Assembly (NCBI GenBank): GCA_033064195.1
Contig: JARBJD010000001.1
Coordinates: forward strand, 620,001 to 684,000
DNA length: 64,000 nucleotides
Reading direction: 5' to 3'
DNA from: Blattamonas nauphoetae
Taxonomy: Eukaryota; Preaxostyla; Oxymonadida
Both the position numbers and the translations under genes were made by a program. Position 1 is the stretch's first letter. Every line of letters starts with the position of its first letter. The notes under the pieces are model-generated. The model saw only the letters and a list, made by a program, of their open reading frames with translations, was not told where the DNA came from and did no database searches. Below are positions 52,850-64,000 of the stretch, piece after piece.

Positions 52850-54393
52850 ATGACATTCTTTGGTATCGCTTGTTTTTCTCATTTTTCTTCTTTTTTCATT
52901 CTCTAAGCTGTAACCCTCGAACCAAACTCAAAGTCATCAATCAACCTCCCAACTGGTTTCTCAACACTTTAACCAATTAATATTTGATAGGAACAACTTT
53001 CGAAATCACACAAGTTGCATATCAAACCATTCCAGTGAATGATACAGCATCCGTTCTTCAGTCTGCCACTGTTCTTTGAGTTCCATCTCAACTTTTCTCT
53101 CTCAATTGAACAGATATCAAGATGATGACAAAGTTTTCAATCAACCATTCATTTCATGTCATTTTCTTTAGAGTCCTGCACAAGTTCTTTGCATCCTCTC
53201 CAAACAGCATCCCCATCATAGACTCAGTTTTCAATTCAAACCCAGCGACCCATCCGGTGGATTTGGGGTTAGTGGACAACACGCCGTAACTATTTCTGGC
53301 AATTTATTGGTATAGAGCTTTCATTTGTCTCATTTTCTTTGTGCCTCAGATTCCCTACGAATTTGCTCGACTCAGGAACTTGTCTGAGAACCAGGAATCC
53401 GAATCCGAAAATCTAGACTCAGATGAATCATCTGAACTTTCGGAATCGGATGAGGATTCTGAAAGCAGGATTGCAGAAGTAGCTGACCTCCATGCAGACT
53501 TATTTAAACAACCCACAAAACCAAATCCGTTTAGTGTTCCGCCCAAAAATCCATTCTCAGGACCAGCATCAAAACCATTTTCTCAGCCAATAGTTGAAGA
53601 AGCAGAAGATAGTTCGGAGGAAGGAAGTTTTGCTGGAAGCGGTTCTGAAGAGGACAGCTCATCTCAATTGGGAGATTCCTCAATGGACGAAGAAGATTCA
53701 GACGAAGATAGTGATTTGGAGGATGAAAGCGAAATGGAGAGCAGTGAAGAGAGCAAACCTACCCCACCAACAACTCACACAAGGACGTCCGTCAAAAGGG
53801 AATACTCTACTCCCCAACAGGCTGAGAAAAAAGTTACCCATACACCTCAAACAGCTAAGACATCCATTGAAGCCAAAGCAAAAATCGAAACTCCAAAACA
53901 AACACCAAAAAAAGAAACACTAAAAAAAGAAACACCTAAAAAGGAAACACCCAAGAAAGAGGCTCCAATTGAAACGAAACAAGCACCAATCGCGAAAGTT
54001 GAAAAGAAACCCGAAACGCCGAAGGCAGAAAAGAAGACGACTAACAACACTGTCGGAAGGGTTGTGAAAGGATGCAGAATTGTCGACAAAGTCGTCGGTC
54101 GAGGTCGCGTTGCGATGAGCGGACGACCTGTGAAGATCACCTACACTGGTCGGCTTAGAGGACCCACAGGCAGAGTGTTTGACAAGACGAAGGACAAGTC
54201 TCGGCCTTTCACATTCCGGCTATCAAGAGGAGACGTTATTCCAGGGTTTGAAATTGGTGTTGAGGGAATGCGAGTGGGAGGCGTCCGAGAAGTGTATATC
54301 CCTTCCAACCTCGGTTATGGGCCGAGGGGAGCCCCACCAGACATCCCTCCAAATTCTGATTTGTACTTTGAGATTGAGCTTGTCCAGACATAA
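52850..54393 (+). CDS. Nucleoplasmin-type FKBP peptidyl-prolyl isomerase, 5 exons, about 440 aa
   Basis: Exons 52850-52862, 52908-52955, 52991-53070, 53172-53309 and 53350-54393. The N terminus (MTFFAVTLEPNS..FEITQVAYQTIP, then VLCILSKQHPHHRLSFQF and HAVTISGNLL) is the nucleoplasmin-like domain of FPR3/FPR4 and insect FKBP39. Then come long acidic Ser/Glu/Asp tracts and a basic Lys-Glu-Thr-Pro repeat (KKETPKKETPKKE). The C-terminal FKBP domain keeps ITYTGRL, VFDKT, VIPGFEIGV (Phe in place of the usual Trp), NLGYGPRG and IPPNSDLYFEIEL. These proteins are nuclear histone chaperones with proline isomerase activity. The junction of exons 3 and 4 is the least certain: an extra small exon near 53119-53138 is possible. 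Confidence 0.85.
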
Positions 54394-54615
54394 ACGACCT
54401 TCTCTCGATTTCTTTGTTGGTTTCATTTCACAGATCAAATAACGAATGATTTCTTTAACCAACTTCGGAGGTGATTATCTCGACATAAACTGTTGGCTCT
54501 GCGGTTTTTGAAAACGATGTTTTGGGAAAATGGGTTGTGACACAGACGGGAGAGAGAAACGAATAACATTCATAGAGCGATGCAAATTAATGGTTGAATG
54601 GTTTTACATGACAGT
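54394..54615. other. Convergent 3' spacer
   Basis: 222 bp between the FKBP stop and the aminotransferase stop. No gene seen; it presumably holds both poly(A) sites. Confidence 0.5.
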
Positions 54616-56179
54616 TTACTTGCCAGCCAACTCCTGCTTAGCTTTTTCGACACCAACTTTGATTTTGGGGATAGCTGTCTGGATTGTCTTCATATCCACA
54701 CAATAGGCAAATCTGACACAGTTTGAGTCACCAAATGCACGACCAGGAACAGCCAAGACAAGTTGTTCCTTGAGGATTGCTGCAAACTGAAAAAAAAGAT
54801 TGATCGATGACAATGAATAATGTGGTGGTGAGCACACTCTTAGATCATCCATGCCAGCTGGAACTCGAGGGAAGAGATAGAATGCACCTTCAGGGAGATC
54901 ACATTCCAAGCCAGCATCGATGAGACCCTTGTGGAGGACGTCACGGCGACTCTTGTATTCCTTAACTCCCTCAGAGATATCGCAACCCGCATCAAGGGCA
55001 AGTTCAAGAGCAAATTGAGCATATGAAGGAGCATTGACAAAGCCGAGGACACGTGTGTACGTCTAAAGTGATTGAGAATGAAAAGATGAAGTAGAATGGC
55101 AAACAGAGAGGGCGGTGATCAGTGGTGGTGAGAGAAGAGCAGGAGAAATGGCGATAAAACCAAGGCGTTCACCTGGAATCGACAAGTCTTTTGCAAAAGA
55201 CGAAACAACGAATGAATAATTGTAACAGTTGAAGATCGATGGCAGTTCACCTGGGATGTAGCTGATCCTGCGATAGGGCTCATCCGACACGATGAATATT
55301 GGCGAAGCTTCCTTGTTGCGGGAGAGACGCTCAGTATACACTTTCATGAGCATCTGAAAAAGGCGAATGCAAAAGGGGCGTATAAGGAGGAGATGGGATA
55401 TGTGAGACCTTTCCGAGGCGAATGAGGAGTTCCTCAGAGTAAATCTTGCCTGTTGGGTTGTTTGGAGAGTTGATGATGATGGCACGGGTCTTGTCCGTGA
55501 TTGCCTTCTCAATCGCGTCCACATCGAGGTTGAAATCATTGTCTGATTAAGAAGTGAATGGGCTCAAAGAAATACCGCATTGAACAACGACCGGATTTGC
55601 ACGAACGTTTCGACTGTATCCGAGATATTCGGCGAAGTAGGGGGCGTTGACAATGATTTCATCACCCTCCGCGACGATAGAATGGAAGAGAACGTTAATG
55701 GCTGCAGCTGCACCGCAAGACAAGACAAGATTCTGGCCAGAAGCGGAATTATGAGATAGATTGATGAAGACGTACGGCTTCGGTGATTGGGCAATTGTAC
55801 CATTTAGAGAGTTCTCGAGCGAGTACAGCACGGGTTTTGGGACGACCAATGTTTGGCATGTACATGTGGAGATCCACAGGGGGCTGTGACAGTAGAAGAA
55901 GAGAAGCTGCATACATCTTGGGCAAGAGTCAGACATGCATCAGCAAAGGCTTTTGGTGGTGGGAGTGATGGGTTTCCGAGAGAGAAATCACAGACTTCAT
56001 CACCGTGAACTTTCCTGAGGTTGTTTCCTTCCTCGAAGAGTGCACGGATGAGTGAGGGAGCAGTGGATGATTTCAGGACAGATTCAGGGAGAACTTTTTC
56101 AGCTATGAAACGGGGAGATGAAAAGAGGACGAGAGAACAGACCAGGAACTGGAGCAACTTCCATCTTGATCTTGCCCAT
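54616..56179 (-). CDS. Class I PLP-dependent aminotransferase, clostridial type, 8 exons, 422 aa
   Basis: Exons 56179-56143, 56102-55915, 55883-55776, 55732-55576, 55542-55409, 55353-55105, 55062-54838 and 54786-54616 join in frame. Key motifs are VCDFSLGNPSLPPP near the N terminus, LSCGAAAAINVLFH, NAPYFAEY, NSPNNPTGKIYSEE (substrate and PLP contacts), FIVSDEPYRRISYIPGE, and the PLP Lys in SSFAKDLSIPGERLGFIAI. The protein begins SSTAPSLIRALFEEGNNL after a short leader, just like pyridoxal-phosphate aminotransferases annotated as aspartate or aromatic aminotransferase in clostridia and other anaerobes. The substrate cannot be read from sequence. The bacterial-type sequence suggests old lateral transfer; the seven introns show it is long resident. 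It is predicted to be cytosolic, since no targeting peptide is seen. Confidence 0.85.
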
Positions 56180-56241
56180 GAGCCCCTTTTTGGTTTCATT
56201 CCCAACTCACTGATTCATCGCATCCTGCCTCCATTCGATCG
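56180..56241. promoter_or_regulatory. Divergent promoter region, 62 bp between start codons
   Basis: It separates the aminotransferase (minus) from the Rap-GAP (plus). It is too short for two independent promoters; no clear TATA word is seen. Confidence 0.45.
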
Positions 56242-57873
56242 ATGACACTTAAACCTGCCCCCTTTTGGTGGATCGAAGGAACAAAAGACAATATATCATA
56301 TCAGGAATGCCAAACATTTGATGCAATCTATCGTGACCAATTTTTCGGAAAAGAATGCTCACACTATTTTTGTGAGACACCAGAATCTGGAACCTGTGTT
56401 TTTTCTATCTTTTTAAAGGAAGCAGTTTGTTACTTTTCTTAAAGTTATCCATTCTGTCGTCCCGTGTTTTTTTGCTTATCGTAATATCAGACAAACAAAC
56501 AGTACATCTACAACGTACTTGCCCGCATGGAGGATGGGTCAACCTTCTACCCTGACGTTGCTGTGAAGGCAGAGGGGATTGATGTTATCAAAACATTCTT
56601 CGGTGGTCAGCCATCACCTCTGCGCATTATACAAACAGTCATTCCACACTTTCCAAATGCTAAACTGCTCAAGTTGGTCGGAGAGGAACTCGATGACGCG
56701 TTGTTACAAGTTGAAGACATGGAAGGGATGGCATATCAACGGATGAAAGTTGGAGTCCTGTTGTGTCGCGAAGGACAAGTGAAGGAAACAGAGATGTTTG
56801 GAAATAAAGACAGCACAGATGAATTCACAGAATTTCTTGATCTTTTGGGAGATGAGATACAGCTCTCGGGTTTCACTGGATATCGAGGAGATCTCGATAT
56901 TTCTCCCAAAAACCTCGATGGACCCGTTTCTCGCTATGCTGTCATCAACGGAGGAAAAACAGAATGCATGTATCATGTTAGCACTCTTTTATGTTACCGA
57001 AAGAGTGACCAGCAACAGCTGGAACGGAAGAGATATATCGGGAATGATAATGTTGTTATCGTCTTTCAAGAATCCGGTTGCGATGGCTATAAATGCGACA
57101 CTATTGTTTGCGATCCTAACCATGCAATTATTGCAGTCAAAAGAGTCACATACGGGGAGTTGGCCAAACTCAGGGAGACGACAATGAAGATGAAAGATAA
57201 AACACCTCTACCATCACCATCGCCATCACCAATGAAGGAAACGAAAGAACCTGCAGTGACAACATCTGATGATAAAACGAAATCGGACGAAAAGACGGAA
57301 GAAAAGATGGAGAAAGATTCAGAGCAAGAAACACCGACAGAGGAGCCAAAAGAACAAACTGACACTCCTAAACCAGAAAAAGAAGATGAAAAAGAGCAAC
57401 CTCAACAGGAAGATGCCCAAGAAACACCACAACCCCAACAGGAAGATGCCCAAGAAACACAACAACCATCCTCCTCACAACCTGAAGAACCAAAAACAGA
57501 ACCATCAGAACCTTCCTCATCACAAGAAGTTTCCAAACCAACGGCATCATCAGAAGAATCTCAGCCAACACCCAAACCAGCCACACCAACAGATCCTGCT
57601 GACCCCAACTCACTCTTCGGATATCGCGTGTGTTGTGCTTACAAGAGCGGTGTTACTCGACCATACCTCCCACAATATGAATATGGCGAATTGCTAATCG
57701 ACGAGACGGGACAGAAATCAGTATTGATCAAAGCTGACGACAAAGAGAGCTTCAGAACAAAGTTATATTCAATCGAACGGTCCACCTGGACTGCTCCACA
57801 AAACTTCCTCCGCCTGAAGGCAATGAGAAATGATGCTTTTCTGCGTGTGAAGAGGAAGTATTCGGGGAGGTGA
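56242..57873 (+). CDS. Rap/Ran-GAP domain protein with a low-complexity insert, 2 exons, 521 aa
   Basis: Exons 56242-56424 and 56491-57873 (66-nt intron). The N-terminal part IYRDQFFGKECSHYFCET matches the 'YRKFFFGKEHQNYFG' dimerisation block before the Rap-GAP domain. The catalytic region has FLDLLGDEIQLSGFTGYRGD, ECMYHVSTLLCYRKSDQQQL and ERKRYIGNDNVVIVFQESG, including the Asn thumb (GND) that drives GTP hydrolysis on Rap-type small GTPases. At about residue 300 the domain is interrupted by roughly 130 residues of Glu, Gln, Pro, Ser and Thr with a duplicated PQQEDAQET unit, then resumes with FGYRVCCAYKSGVTRPYLP. The protein probably switches off a Rap-like GTPase in cytosolic or membrane signalling; the partner is unknown. 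The start Met lies 62 bp from the divergent aminotransferase. Confidence 0.85.
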
Positions 57874-58124
57874 CAGATTTTTTGGCTGTTTTTGTTTTCT
57901 CTTTTTCTGTTTTGTCATTTCAGAATGTCATTGGTCTCTACAGGAGCTTTTATATCCAATTGTCTCTTTCAGACACTGATTTTGGACTCTGAATCTTTGT
58001 CTGAAGATCGAACCATGATTCGAAATTCCCATCGAGAGAAGCGTATGAATCAGCTTTCTTCGCAGATCATCTGATTATTTCTCTCTATTTTCTGCACTCC
58101 ATCTCCTTTCTCATTGATAGAGTC
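57874..58124. other. Intergenic spacer, 251 bp
   Basis: Separates two genes on the same strand. AT-rich pyrimidine tracts near 57890-57920 and 58075-58110. No gene seen. Confidence 0.45.
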
Positions 58125-60337
<2,213 letters not shown>

Positions 60338-60528
60338 TCAACCAATTCACGACATTATTGTGTTACAGGTTTTCCTCTTAGAGTTATCAGTCTAATTTTT
60401 CTGTCACACACAAATTCTGTGATGGGGACGATCAGCATCTTTTGAGGAAAGGGGCAGAAAATCAAGATACATGACTAGAAGAAATGAAATTTGCGACATA
60501 TATGTGACGTGGATCCAATTAAATTGAC
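60338..60528. other. Convergent 3' spacer
   Basis: 191 bp between the V-ATPase A stop and the end of the coiled-coil gene; no gene seen. Confidence 0.45.
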
Positions 60529-62053
60529 TCAAACCCATTGCATCTCTTGGTATTCCATTTGAAATGGCTTTGGTCGACATAAAGCTTCATAGATCCTCTC
60601 GCTCCATTGCTCAACGGGATACAGGCGGATCTCATTGTATAGATCTGTCACTGAAAGGTATGTTTGTCGGTCTGCACGGTAAAAGAATGATTTTGAGTTT
60701 ATAGAAAAACACACTTTCCAACGAAAATTGAAGCTTGAGCATGATGCTCAATGACACAAACAGATTCGTGAGGATTTCGTCTTTTTCTTCTGGAGTTTGT
60801 GTTGGGATTGATTGCATATGTAGAGAGATTCGCTCGTTTCTCTTTCTCAGCTCATTCATCATCAACTCGCTTCCTCGCTTGACAGTGTTCATGTTTTCCT
60901 CATTTTGGATGCGAATTCTATTGACTTCACTCTGAATGGCTTCATTTTCAATGAGGTGAAGTTTCATTGTTTGTTCCAGGGCATCCACTTGGCTCTGGAG
61001 AGCGGCAAGTTCTTCTTCGTGAGCTGTCTTTGCAGATGACATCTCCAGCGAGTGTTGTGTGATAAGTTCAGAGAAGGATGTGTTCGGAAGGTTTTGGTTA
61101 GTGTTGGCCATCTCGATGATTGATGCTGTGTCAATCATCATTTCATCTCGTGGAGGTGAAGGGAAGAAAGAATCGTTCGTGTTTGTTGATCCACTAGAGT
61201 TAGGAAGATTCTCATGTTCAGTTGGGGTGATAGCATTCACATTTTCTTCGTAGTGTTGATGATAATGTGAGGTGTTCTGAGAGAACACCTGAGCAGTGCT
61301 TGAAAGATTCTTCAAGTGTCCATAGTCGACTTTATCGGGAGAGAGTCGAGTCAGATTCCTTGACTTTGTTCGTGGTGTTGACACGTCTTCACCTTTTTGA
61401 ATTGGATGGCTTTTTCGAATTCGTTCGATATGTTTCTGGGCAGCTGTTTGTTTTTTATCCTCATCTGACACTTTCGTGGCTGAAGTGCGTTTGATCTGTT
61501 GTTTTTGTGGAGACGAGCTTGGCTTTGGTGATCTCTTTGCTTTCATTTTCTGAGTTCCTTCAACATTCTTTGATTGAGTATTCCTCCGAGATGCCGGAAA
61601 CTTCGACGGTGTAGTGGGATGGACAGTTCCTGGGGTCGTTGCAAAGGCCTGATAGCCACTTGGAGACTGAAGACTGCTTGGAGTTCGTGGAGTGTAAGGA
61701 GTTTTCGGTGTTTTTGCCAATTCACGACCTTCAGCTTTCATCTTGTCTTTTTTTTCTTGAGCCCACTTTTCCCCGAGAAGAGCAACACGGGGGAGTTTTG
61801 CTGAAGTATTGGATTTCCGCATTCGGTTGGATTGGCGGACGGATGAGACAACAGATTCTGGTGTTTGGAGACATTCATGACCATGGCTGACTTGAGAACG
61901 GTTTTGTCTGGGTGTTATAAATTCATTTACATTGTTTTCCTTTTCTGGTGATAGTCCTCCAGGAACTTTCAGAGGTGACGGACGATGTTCAGGGCTTTGA
62001 AATCGAAGAGGGCTATCAAATTGTCCATTCATGAGTTTTGTAGTTTGGGTCAT
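60529..62053 (-). CDS. Unknown Ser/Thr-Pro-rich basic protein with C-terminal coiled coil, 2 exons, 493 aa
   Basis: Exons 62053-60715 and 60671-60529, with a 43-nt intron. The N-terminal two thirds is disordered and basic with many SP and TP sites (SPLRF, SPLKV, TPRQN, TPKTPYTPRTPSS, SPKPSSSPQ), the pattern of a cyclin-dependent-kinase target. From about residue 300 a coiled coil begins (SAKTAHEEELAALQSQVDAL, then NEAIQSEVNRIRIQNEE). The last exon adds a compact helical tail (TYLSVTDLYNEIRLYPVEQ, WSERIYEALC). I recognise no domain. A role at the spindle, centrosome or cilium base would fit this composition but is a guess. It runs head to tail with CFAP45, 188 bp downstream of it. Confidence 0.6.
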
Positions 62054-62241
62054 CGTTAATTGTGTGAAGGAAACAAATCAATGATTTAATGTGAGATTCG
62101 CTCAGAAGGAAAAGTTGATTTCAAATGACCCTTTATTTCACGCTGATTTGGGAATTATCAATATCTTCATACATACATGAGTATGACAATGTTTGGAAGA
62201 ATGTTGAACAAAAAAATACAAAAATGTGAGATGATAATGAA

Positions 62242-63913
62242 TTAAACTTTGAGTTTTTGAAGATCGACAAGGTATTGATCAGGCACCCCTTCTGCACGAA
62301 GTTGAGCAATCTTCTTCTGTTTCAAACGTTCCAGACGTTCTGACCGTGTTCTCTCGTTCGCGGTAAAGTCTTCTCCATCATTCAATTCCTTCTCTCTTGC
62401 CATGATGCGTTGCTTGCGTCGCTCTTCGATTTGTTGCTGAGAGAATACATGAATAACAGAAAAAACAAACAGCAAGATCATCGCCAAGTGAATGTCCCTT
62501 CATTGTTCGTGTTTGAGTGAATGAGCGTTCTTTCATTTCTTCCATCTTCTGAGTTTCTACAATCCTCTCAAATTCTTCTCTCTCTTTCCTCTCTGCATCT
62601 TCCAACATAATCCTCTTTGATGCAATTTGTAAGTCTCGAGCTTCTTTCAGTTCTCGTGCATTTTTCGCCCGTTTTTCAGCATCAGCTTTCTGCTGGGCTC
62701 GCCATTGTCGTTCCTTCTGATCAAACGCACGTTTTGCTGCAAGCTCATCTCGCTTGGATCGGTCATCATAAATCTTCTCTTGCATTGCACGAAGGCGAGC
62801 AGTTTCAAGTTCTTTCTCTTTTTTGATTCGAGCTTGTTCATCTTCATGTGCCTTCTCTCGTTCAGCTTTTTCTTTGAGATACTTAGCAACTTGCAGATCC
62901 TCTTCGATTTCTTGTTGACGCTGCATCATCTTTCGTTCCTTGAATCGAGAATTCTCCACGGCCATTTCTTCTTGTGCTTTTCTGAAAAGTCAGCAAAAAG
63001 TTGAGGGAAACGTATAAATTGAAATAAAACACTTGACATACCGCGCACGAATGGCCTTTTCTTTCTGTTTCTCGATTTCTTCCAATCGTTGTCGCTCCAT
63101 TTCCTGGACGCGGAGTTCAGCTTCGCGCTCCTGCTCCTGTCGCTCCCTCTGCTTTTCAAGACGTCTTTCCTGAATTTGCCCGACCACAACCTTTGCTCCT
63201 TCCCTTCTTTGAATTGCGAGCTCCCTATCTTTTGCCTCCTGTTTCTCAATCTCATTCAGCCTATTCTCTTCCATAAGTCTCCCCCAAGCCATTTCCTCAT
63301 CCCTTTCTCTCTGTTTTATTGTTTTCCTTTCATTTCGTTGTTTGTCACGAACAGCAGCCGCTCTGGCGTGTTGCATGAGTGAATCCATGTACTTCGCTTC
63401 ATCTGTGTTCTCATCGATTTGTTCCTTTGCTGCCGCGACTATAATGTCATGTTCACGCTTGATGCATCAGTGAAGAATCAGAAAGGGGAGATGAAGTTTG
63501 AGGAAGATTCATACGCTGTGGAGAACATCCATGTCTGATAACTGAGGGTTCATTTGTCGTTCACGTTCTTTTTCAAGAAGTCGAGTTTTACGCATTTGAG
63601 CTTGTTCACGTTGCCGTTGATTGGCTGCATTTTTCATGTCTCTTTCTGCAACCATTGGATCTTCTCTCAGTTTCGCAAGTAACTGGAGAAAAAGACAATC
63701 AAGATAAAAATGGAAATGTTATCATATGAATAAACGGCAAACTCGCATTCTATCAAGCTCTGGCCTTGTGAGGATGGTTACATTCGGGTCTTTTGGATTT
63801 GGACCTCCTTTTTGTGTCATTGTTTTAGTCTGGAGAAAAAATGAAAGGAATTGTCGAAGGACATGTAATAGTGATAATTGATAATGATAAAAACGGATAT
63901 GACAAACCGCCAT
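62242..63913 (-). CDS. CFAP45: CFAP45 (CCDC19/NESG1) axonemal microtubule inner protein, 6 exons, 460 aa
   Basis: Exons 63913-63908 (ATGGCG only), 63829-63743, 63682-63515, 63457-63042, 62981-62471 and 62436-62242. The product is almost wholly charged alpha-helix. It begins TKTMTQKGGPNPKD, then VTILTRPELDRMRLLAKL, matching the CFAP45 'II+R.ELE.+K.L' start. The block KEKELETARLRAMQEK matches CFAP45 'KEKEIARLRAMQEKAQD' nearly exactly. The C terminus RLKQKKIAQLRAEGVPDQYL matches 'IKRKKLEELRATGLPEKY'. CFAP45 lies inside the lumen of the B tubule of ciliary doublets and stabilises them. It is about 90 residues shorter than the human protein. The first exon encodes only Met-Ala, so its exact position is less certain than the rest. 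Confidence 0.88.
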
Positions 63914-64000
63914 GTTTTCCAACGGACCTTAAAATTAATTACGGTCGTTCTTCTCCATCCTCAAAATCACTTTAACGGTCAGTATCAGATGGAGAACAGA

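Overview
The window looks like nuclear DNA of a flagellated anaerobic protist with standard stop codons, many very short GT-AG introns (about 33-115 nt) and very tight gene spacing. The combination of a huge beta-helix surface protein, cilium genes, a clostridial-type PLP aminotransferase, short introns and abundant DNA transposons fits the Preaxostyla/oxymonads (a Blattamonas-like organism). That placement is inference from gene content; no rRNA or phylogenetic marker was tested.

Region 1 (1-3560, minus strand): the 5' part of a large gene resembling the ciliary central-pair protein SPAG17/PF6, running off the left edge. Region 2 (about 3.4-18.8 kb): a nest of DNA transposons. Two 744-bp inverted arms (3422-4165 and 15180-15923) each carry the first exon of the gene in region 1 and the 3' end of another gene. 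Between them lie several TA-flanked MITEs sharing one terminal module, a 972-bp tandem duplication, an apparently intact DDE transposon (8687-10843, 631-aa spliced transposase), and a 3.1-kb palindrome whose arms each hold a broken Merlin-type transposase. Outside the right arm a 2.8-kb TAGGC-ended element with a 7-bp target duplication interrupts an open frame and carries a tRNA-like Pol III unit.

Region 3 (18931-25488, plus): a 2185-codon secreted or membrane beta-helix protein. Region 4 (25859-50299, minus): a 24.4-kb uninterrupted frame for a dynein-heavy-chain-like protein of 8146 aa. It keeps the dynein layout (AAA1-like to AAA5-like, stalk, C-terminal domain), but AAA1, AAA3 and AAA4 show no Walker A; only the AAA2 P-loop is clear.

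Region 5 (50.4-64 kb) is a dense block of intron-containing host genes: divergent centrin (-), CK2 alpha (+), nucleoplasmin-type FKBP (+), PLP aminotransferase (-), Rap-GAP (+), V-ATPase subunit A (+), an S/TP-rich coiled-coil protein (-) and CFAP45 (-). Several are divergent pairs with start codons only 35 or 62 bp apart. Four of the genes (SPAG17-like, dynein-like, centrin, CFAP45) belong to the axoneme or basal body; the rest are general housekeeping or signalling genes.
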